A stretch of 11,860 bases of DNA. Source: an uncultured Synergistales bacterium (lineage in GTDB: Bacteria > Synergistota > Synergistia > Synergistales > Aminobacteriaceae). The DNA is taken from contig CAJOGG010000015.1 of the NCBI GenBank assembly GCA_905234205.1, positions 20,221 through 32,080 on the forward strand. The letters are read 5' to 3'. Below, piece after piece: positions 7,953-11,860 of the stretch; within the stretch, counting starts at the first letter, position 1, and each line of letters begins with the position of its first letter. The translations under genes and the position numbers were made by a program. The notes under the pieces are model-generated. The model had not been told where the DNA came from. It saw nothing but the letters and a program-made list of their open reading frames with translations, and did no database searches.

Positions 7953-8762
7953 TTACCAAGTTTCACCGAGATTTTTGAGATTGTTTTGTGCGGTCTCGTC
8001 TCCGTTACGGGCGGCTTCTTTGAACCACTTGACGGCTTCGGAATAATTCTGTCTAACGCCTTCGCCCTTGGCATACATAACACCTAAAGTAAATTGAGCA
8101 ACGGCAAGTCCCTGTTCAGCAGCCTTTCTAAACCACTTAGCAGCTTCGGAATAATTCTGTCTAATGCCTTCGCCCTTGGCATACATAACACCTAAAGTAA
8201 ATTGAGCACCGGCATATCCCTGTTCAGCAGCCTTTCTGTACCACTTAACGGCCTCGGAATAATTCTGTCTAATGCCTTCGCCCCTGTAATACATAACACC
8301 TAAAGCAAATTGAGCACCGGCATATCCCTGTTCAGCAGCCTTTCTAAACCACTTAGCAGCTTCGGAATAATTCTGTCTAACGCCTTCGCCCTTGAGATAC
8401 ATAACACCTAAATTAAATTGAGCATCTGTATCCCCCTGTTCAGCAGCCTTTCTATACCATTTGAGAGCTTCAGAATAATCCTGTAACACACCCCAACCAT
8501 TACAATACATAACGCCGGTCATGAATTGAGCTCCAATGTGTCCCTGTTGAGCAGCCCTAAAATACCATTTGAACGCCTCTGCGCTGTCTTGTTCGACTCC
8601 TGCTTCTTCATCACCGAAATCATACATAGAACCTAACGTATATTGATAATCAGCGTCACCTTCAAGAGCTCCTCTCTTTACGAACTCTAAAAAACTTTCA
8701 GTTGCTGCAAAGGCGTTTTCTGAACATAAAGCGATAATGATACACGCTATGAACTTTTTCAT
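7953..8762 (-). CDS. Secreted Sel1-like repeat protein inside the Mrp operon
   Basis: A 269-residue protein with an N-terminal signal peptide (MKKFIACIIIALCSENAFA, cut around 19-20), then six Sel1-like (SLR/TPR-related) repeats of 36 residues and a short tail. The consensus unit is AGAQFxLGVMYxKGEGIRQ followed by NYSEAxKWFRKAAEQGY. The first repeat (about 37-75) is divergent and has a short insertion; units two to six cover 76-255, and the middle four are almost identical. Sel1 repeats form an alpha solenoid that binds other proteins; a periplasmic or surface place follows from the signal peptide. The ATG overlaps the stop of the DUF4040 subunit (ATGA) behind GAGGAGG, so it is translationally coupled into the antiporter operon, and mrpB follows 21 bases on. 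Such a gene is not part of any Mrp or MBH operon known to me. It may dock or stabilise the antiporter at the outer face of the membrane, or be a passenger. Confidence 0.9.
   Translation of the reverse strand: MKKFIACIIIALCSENAFAATESFLEFVKRGALEGDADYQYTLGSMYDFGDEEAGVEQDSAEAFKWYFRAAQQGHIGAQFMTGVMYCNGWGVLQDYSEALKWYRKAAEQGDTDAQFNLGVMYLKGEGVRQNYSEAAKWFRKAAEQGYAGAQFALGVMYYRGEGIRQNYSEAVKWYRKAAEQGYAGAQFTLGVMYAKGEGIRQNYSEAAKWFRKAAEQGLAVAQFTLGVMYAKGEGVRQNYSEAVKWFKEAARNGDETAQNNLKNLGETW
7998..8537 (-). repeat. Five tandem 108-bp units in the sel1-like gene
   Basis: The segment cggaataattctgt recurs with starts at 8039, 8147, 8255, 8363 and, slightly changed (cagaataatcctgt), at 8471: exact 108-base steps, each encoding 36 residues. 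The middle four units are nearly identical in DNA, including synonymous positions, while the unit at about 8430-8537 is more worn. This suggests recent expansion or gene conversion. In-frame gain or loss of units would leave the reading frame intact. Confidence 0.92.
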
Positions 8763-9022
8763 TCTTTTTCCTCCTCGTCTTTCTTGTGTTCAAGCTGTCC
8801 GACTTTCCTCAAGGCCAAGAAGAACAATACGCTCGTTACGCCTGCTCCAACTGCCGCTTCGGTTATTGCCAAGTCCGGAGAACGTAACAACACCCATATA
8901 ACCGCCATGACTAAGCTATAGCTCATGAATATTATTACGGAGTTAAGCAAACTTTTTGTGATCGAGACGGAAATTGCACACACTATCAGGAAAAGTAACA
9001 ACAGCCATTCAATTATCGCCAT
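8759..9022 (-). CDS. DUF4040/MbhD-like Mrp subunit
   Basis: An 87-residue protein with two to three membrane helices and the motif RSPDLAITEAAVGAGVTSV (47-65), the hallmark of the DUF4040 segment. This segment is normally in the C-terminal part of MrpA or is a separate subunit (MbhD in Thermococcales); the buried Glu (Glu55) is conserved. The start at 9022 follows GAGGG by 8 bases and overlaps the mrpG end by 14 bases; an earlier in-frame start at 9064 would give a less hydrophobic N-terminus and greater overlap. The tail EHKKDEEEKE is acidic, and its codons form the GAGGAGG site for sel1. It is part of the membrane core linking E/F/G subunits to the antiporter subunits, and its presence as a stand-alone gene shows the MBH-like layout. 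Confidence 0.87.
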   Translation of the reverse strand: MAIIEWLLLLFLIVCAISVSITKSLLNSVIIFMSYSLVMAVIWVLLRSPDLAITEAAVGAGVTSVLFFLALRKVGQLEHKKDEEEKE

Positions 9023-9359
9023 TAGAATTTCCCTCGCTTTCTTTGGTTGCGTCAATGAAATCACAGATTAGATTCAAGTTTGGGTTTGTACGGACTTCAG
9101 CTCGCGCTATTAAGTGACTAGCTACAGGGTTGCATAGCCACAAGAACACTATCACTAACGCCAGCTTCAACGAATAAACGCTCCAACCAGACAACACCAT
9201 TAAACCGGAAAGAACTAACAACGCTCCTAACGTATCGCACTTTGAGGCAACGTGAACGCGGTTTAACATTGTAGAAAACCTGAATATCCCGATTGTTGTC
9301 GTCGCAAGAACATATAGGCCCGTAATTATTAACCCGCCCGCTATTAATACTCGTATCAC
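9009..9359 (-). CDS. mrpG: MrpG/MnhG subunit
   Basis: A 116-residue protein with three membrane segments, matching MnhG/PhaG. The motif IGIFRFSTMLNRVHVASKCDTLG (23-45, quoted as IGIFRFSTMLNRVHVASK plus CDTLG) corresponds to the family's IGIxRFPDxxxRxHAAxKxxTLG. The start is GTG at 9359, which overlaps the mrpF stop by four bases (GTGA) and lies 7 bases after GGAGGAAGAG; the longer ATG version at 9452 would run 94 bases into mrpF and is rejected. The usual Asp after RFP is Ser here. MrpG is a small subunit needed for assembly and activity. Confidence 0.88.
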   Translation of the reverse strand: MIRVLIAGGLIITGLYVLATTTIGIFRFSTMLNRVHVASKCDTLGALLVLSGLMVLSGWSVYSLKLALVIVFLWLCNPVASHLIARAEVRTNPNLNLICDFIDATKESEGNSNGDN

Positions 9360-9658
9360 TTCGACTCTTCCTCCTCCTCTTCCTTCTTCTCTAAGACTGC
9401 TCGCGCCAAAACTACCACCGACAAAAAATTTATTATCGCGTAAATCAGGCATATATCCGCCAAATAATCCTCGCCGATTATCAAAGCCAAAATCGCTATC
9501 AACACTATGACTTTTGTACCGACTATGCTGGACGCAATTATCCTGTCAGAGAATCTTGGCCCAAGAGCTGCACGCATTAAGCACAAAAATATCGTGAACG
9601 ATAAGATACTTGCTCCACAAATTAGCAAAAAATTTCGTATCGTATCAACATCAGGCAT
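9356..9658 (-). CDS. mrpF: MrpF/MnhF subunit
   Basis: A 100-residue membrane protein with three helices, of normal length. GPRFSDRIIASSIVGTKVI (33-51) matches the MrpF signature around the conserved DR, and DICLIYAIINFL (68-79) is the third helix. It starts at ATG 9658, which overlaps the mrpE stop by 8 bases and follows GGAGG by 9. The last residues KKEEEEEESK are a glutamate run whose GAGGAGGAGGAAGAG codons act as the ribosome site for mrpG. It is homologous to PhaF and MbhB; some MrpF homologues have been linked to bile or sodium efflux, but no such claim can be made here. Confidence 0.9.
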   Translation of the reverse strand: MPDVDTIRNFLLICGASILSFTIFLCLMRAALGPRFSDRIIASSIVGTKVIVLIAILALIIGEDYLADICLIYAIINFLSVVVLARAVLEKKEEEEEESK

Positions 9659-10127
9659 GTAATCTAGCCTCCATTCTTGATAATAATCTCTCGAATATAC
9701 TATTTTGGAGTCCCTTGGCTATCTCGCGGTCAAGAGCATGAACGAGCAATTCATTTCCTTCAAGCGATATTGTGATAGTCCCGGGCGTCAATGTAATTGA
9801 GTTCGCAAGAGCTACCCTGGCTATGTCAGTCTTCAAGGGCGTGTTGAATTTCACGAGGCAAGGTTCAACTTTTATCTCCGGAGCTAAAACTAGTTTTGAG
9901 ATTAACAAATTTGCCTTGATTATCTCGATTAACAACACTATCCCATAAAATACAGCGTCAGGAAAAATTTTCAGGAATCTGATCAAGCCACGGACATTAA
10001 GATTTAGTCCTATAACTTTTTGAACGAATAAATCCAGCAACAACGAAATTATTATGCCAGCTATTATGATCTCGAATGTAATTCTGCCGTTAAATATCAC
10101 CCATAGTAAGAAATATATGAGGCTCAC
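9651..10127 (-). CDS. mrpE: MrpE/MnhE subunit, first gene of the operon
   Basis: A 158-residue MnhE/PhaE/MbhA family protein: two or three N-terminal membrane helices (about 3-35 and 55-75), then a cytoplasmic domain with the signature ALANSITLTPGTITI (106-120) and LLVHALDRE. The start is GTG at 10127, seven bases after GGGGAGG; there is no better ATG nearby. It is the most upstream gene of the minus-strand run and has the only sizeable leader (10128-10230), so the operon promoter should lie there. MrpE is dispensable in some species for complex assembly but required for full activity in others (family knowledge). Confidence 0.91.
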   Translation of the reverse strand: MSLIYFLLWVIFNGRITFEIIIAGIIISLLLDLFVQKVIGLNLNVRGLIRFLKIFPDAVFYGIVLLIEIIKANLLISKLVLAPEIKVEPCLVKFNTPLKTDIARVALANSITLTPGTITISLEGNELLVHALDREIAKGLQNSIFERLLSRMEARLHA

Positions 10128-10154
10128 TTACTTACCTCCCCACAAAATTTTGAT

Positions 10155-10183
10155 AAATAATTTGGATTGAAAATTGCCCTCAA
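10155..10183 (-). promoter_or_regulatory. Candidate promoter of the mrp operon
   Basis: Read on the minus strand, TTGAGG (10183-10178) is separated by 17 bases from TTATTT (10160-10155), and GTG follows 27 bases later. The -35 is fair and the -10 weak (TATTTA with 18-base spacing is about as good). It is chosen mainly because this is the only intergenic room upstream of mrpE. Confidence 0.4.
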
Positions 10184-10195
10184 TTTTAGCATAAT
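10167..10195 (+). promoter_or_regulatory. Promoter of the ACT/mgtC-like pair
   Basis: TTGAAA (10167-10172), a 17-base spacer and CATAAT (10190-10195) make a good sigma-70-type promoter, with a start expected near 10202. AAAGGAG at 10212-10218 precedes ATG 10231. It overlaps the candidate mrp promoter on the other strand. Confidence 0.6.
10170..10187. promoter_or_regulatory. Perfect 7-bp inverted repeat across both divergent promoters
   Basis: AAAATTG (10170-10176) and CAATTTT (10181-10187) are perfect reverse complements around CCCT. The palindrome fills the spacer of the plus promoter and covers the -35 box of the minus one, as a shared operator would. AT-rich arms make chance occurrence possible. 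Confidence 0.35.
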
Positions 10196-10230
10196 GCGTT
10201 CATAAACATTCAAAGGAGAATAAATTTTTC

Positions 10231-10689
10231 ATGAGCAATATAAATTTCAATGATCAATGCGTTCACGTCGTCTTTCTTGGCCTTCCTAACGTACCTGGTA
10301 TAGCTGCGGAGATATTCAGCGCTCTTTCGGAGCATTCCGTTAGTGTCAGCATGGTAACTCAAAACACAATGAGGGGCGGACGTAGCGACTTGTCATTCCT
10401 GTTAAGTAAAGATAGGCTGGACGAAATGATCCCGTTATGTCGTGAAGTTTCAGAAAAAGTTGGCGGCCAAGGTGTTTCATTTGCCACTGAAGTTGCTGCT
10501 ATAACCGTTAATTTACAATCGGGGGCAAATTCTGCTGATACACTTGCGAAAATCTTCAAGGCTCTTGCTTCCGTCAATGCTAACATCGAGATAATTAACT
10601 CAACTTTGGAAAGCGCTATTTGTATCGTGAGTCTTACAAGGGCACGCGAAGGACTCGAGGCACTGGAAAAAGCTTTTGATGGGAGGTAA
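10231..10689 (+). CDS. Stand-alone double-ACT protein, like the aspartate kinase regulatory domain
   Basis: A 152-residue soluble protein made of two ACT domains (about 10-78 and 88-150), with no kinase domain. FLGLPNVPGIAAEIFSAL (15-32), VSMVTQNTMRGGRSDLSFLL (39-58) and the second copy (SADTLAKIFKALASVNANIE, 101-120) match the C-terminal half of LysC-type aspartokinase, which binds lysine or threonine at the ACT-ACT interface. The GxPxxPGIAAxIF and QN...DxSF patterns are specific to that subclass. It could be a separate regulatory subunit for an aspartokinase encoded elsewhere (compare the beta subunit of B. subtilis aspartokinase II), or a free amino-acid sensor. No catalytic aspartokinase is in the window. 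It starts 12 bases after AAAGGAG and is followed 6 bases on by the mgtC-like gene. Confidence 0.78.
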   Translation: MSNINFNDQCVHVVFLGLPNVPGIAAEIFSALSEHSVSVSMVTQNTMRGGRSDLSFLLSKDRLDEMIPLCREVSEKVGGQGVSFATEVAAITVNLQSGANSADTLAKIFKALASVNANIEIINSTLESAICIVSLTRAREGLEALEKAFDGR

Positions 10690-10695
10690 ATTTTC

Positions 10696-11415
10696 ATGGA
10701 GTTCAAAGATCCTTTAGTGCAATATTTGGGGGAATGGTCAGCCGGAATGAACGTATATTCAGTTGCATTCAGATTCATTCTAGTTTTGATCCTGGCGTCG
10801 TTAATAGGCACTGAACGTTTGAGCAAGAGACATTCAGCGGGGTTAAGGACGTTCATAATAGTTTCGTTGTCGTCGGCAGTGTCAGCTATGATTGACGTGT
10901 GCATGATCTCGAAAACTCAAATGGGTTTGCCAATTATCTCTGCTGCTTCTGTTATCTCAATAGCAATGATCAGCGGGAACTCGATATTATTTAGCTCAAA
11001 GAGTCAGATTAAGGGCTTAACGACTTCTGCGGGGTTATGGGGCTGCGGAATGGTTGGACTTGCTACGGGCGCAGGATTATACACGATAGCTTTGATCTCG
11101 TTCGTGGCGTTGTTATGCTGCATATCGAAACTTTCATTGATTGAGAGTATTTTGAAGGACAGATCCAATCACTTTGAAGTACTGCTTGAACTCAAAAACA
11201 CGTATAACCTTCAAGACTTTGTTACGACGCTGCGTAAACTTGGCCTCAAAATTGATGACATTGAATCGAATCCAGCTTACTTAAATTCAGGCTTAAGCGT
11301 TTACACCGTGTCAATAACTATCAGCCAGAGAGACTTTGAGAAATATAAGAAGCACGCTGACATTATCGAAGCTCTACGCTCATTAGATTACATTCATTAC
11401 ATAGAAGAACTTTAG
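10696..11415 (+). CDS. Divergent MgtC/SapB-type membrane protein with a C-terminal ACT-like domain
   Basis: A 239-residue protein with four or five N-terminal helices (about 22-150) and a cytoplasmic domain (about 158-239). The family's first signature is present: LASLIGTERLSKRHSAGLRTFIIV (33-56; GxER...AGLRT), with Glu40, Arg41 and Arg51 in place. IKGLTTSAGLWGCGMVGLATGAG (105-127) is the second. The glycine-rich GIGFLGAG element normally between them reads SIAMISGNS here, so the protein is divergent. The C-terminal part has the beta-alpha-beta-beta-alpha-beta look of an ACT-like fold, as in SapB proteins. MgtC members are tied to Mg2+ limitation, acid and virulence responses. GGGAGG lies about 9 bases before ATG 10696, and the frame begins 6 bases after the ACT gene, so they are an operon. 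I would not assign a function beyond the family. Confidence 0.72.
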   Translation: MEFKDPLVQYLGEWSAGMNVYSVAFRFILVLILASLIGTERLSKRHSAGLRTFIIVSLSSAVSAMIDVCMISKTQMGLPIISAASVISIAMISGNSILFSSKSQIKGLTTSAGLWGCGMVGLATGAGLYTIALISFVALLCCISKLSLIESILKDRSNHFEVLLELKNTYNLQDFVTTLRKLGLKIDDIESNPAYLNSGLSVYTVSITISQRDFEKYKKHADIIEALRSLDYIHYIEEL

Positions 11416-11421
11416 CGCAAC

Positions 11422-11455
11422 AAAAAAGAGGCTCCCGATTATTCAGGAGTCTCTT
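11422..11455 (-). terminator. Hairpin terminator of rpoC, shared by the convergent pair
   Basis: GAGGCTCC (11428-11435) and GGAGTCTC (11446-11453) form an eight-pair stem with a ten-base loop. On the minus strand one pair is an A-C mismatch, but a run of six T follows (complement of 11422-11427), a classic terminator just past the rpoC stop. On the plus strand the odd pair is G-U and the tail is less T-rich, so it may also stop the mgtC-like transcript. Confidence 0.8.
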
Positions 11456-11462
11456 CATTGAT

Positions 11463-11860
<398 letters not shown>

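Noticed and set aside
7998..8537. Regular repeat array resembling a CRISPR
   Set aside because: The 108-base period is contiguous, coding and in frame, with no unique spacers; it is the Sel1 repeat domain.
10359..10904. Open minus-strand frame of 181 codons under the ACT and mgtC-like genes
   Set aside because: It spans two well-supported plus-strand genes and their boundary, has no family features and no convincing start signal.

Overview
The window reads as one piece of a bacterial chromosome of moderately low GC (estimated by eye). Strong AGGAGG-type ribosome binding sites, four-base stop/start overlaps, GTG and TTG starts and very tight packing all point to a bacterium. No single gene fixes the lineage. 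The combination of a Mrp/MBH-like antiporter operon, a divergent YchF-like GTPase and a stand-alone aspartokinase-type ACT protein fits an anaerobic, possibly gut-associated bacterium such as a low-GC Synergistota. That placement is a tentative inference.

Layout. Nearly everything from about 10127 down to 1 lies on the minus strand, with no gap above about 21 bases, so it is probably one long transcription unit. In order of transcription: mrpE, mrpF, mrpG, an MbhD-like DUF4040 subunit, a secreted Sel1-repeat protein, an MbhE-MrpB fusion, mrpC, two different MrpD-like antiporter subunits, a YbjN-like protein, a NhaP2-type cation/proton antiporter whose cytoplasmic RCK_C (TrkA_C) domain sits in another frame, a frame-broken L,D-transpeptidase, and a YchF/OBG-family GTPase that runs off the left edge. 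A 103-base intergenic region (10128-10230) separates this unit from a plus-strand pair: a stand-alone double-ACT protein and a divergent MgtC/SapB-type membrane protein. The pair converges on the 3' end of rpoC, which enters from the right edge on the minus strand and ends in a hairpin terminator.

How the genes fit together. The core is a multi-subunit Na+/H+ (or other cation/H+) antiporter. It lacks a full-length MrpA and instead has the gene order of the antiporter half of Thermococcales membrane-bound hydrogenase and sulfane reductase complexes (E-F-G-DUF4040-E/B-C-D-D'), with no hydrogenase module in view. NhaP2 would add a second, nucleotide- or cation-gated cation/H+ exchanger, so the operon theme is monovalent cation and pH homeostasis. 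The Sel1 protein and the L,D-transpeptidase add an envelope component.

The points most worth a second look are: the sel1 gene inserted in the antiporter operon with nearly identical 108-bp units; two +1 frame breaks in adjacent genes (nhaP2/RCK_C and the L,D-transpeptidase); acidic C-terminal tails whose codons double as the Shine-Dalgarno of the next overlapping gene; and a perfect palindrome lying across both divergent promoters. I see no RNA genes, CRISPR arrays, insertion sequences or phage genes, and no gene-free stretch longer than about 110 bases.
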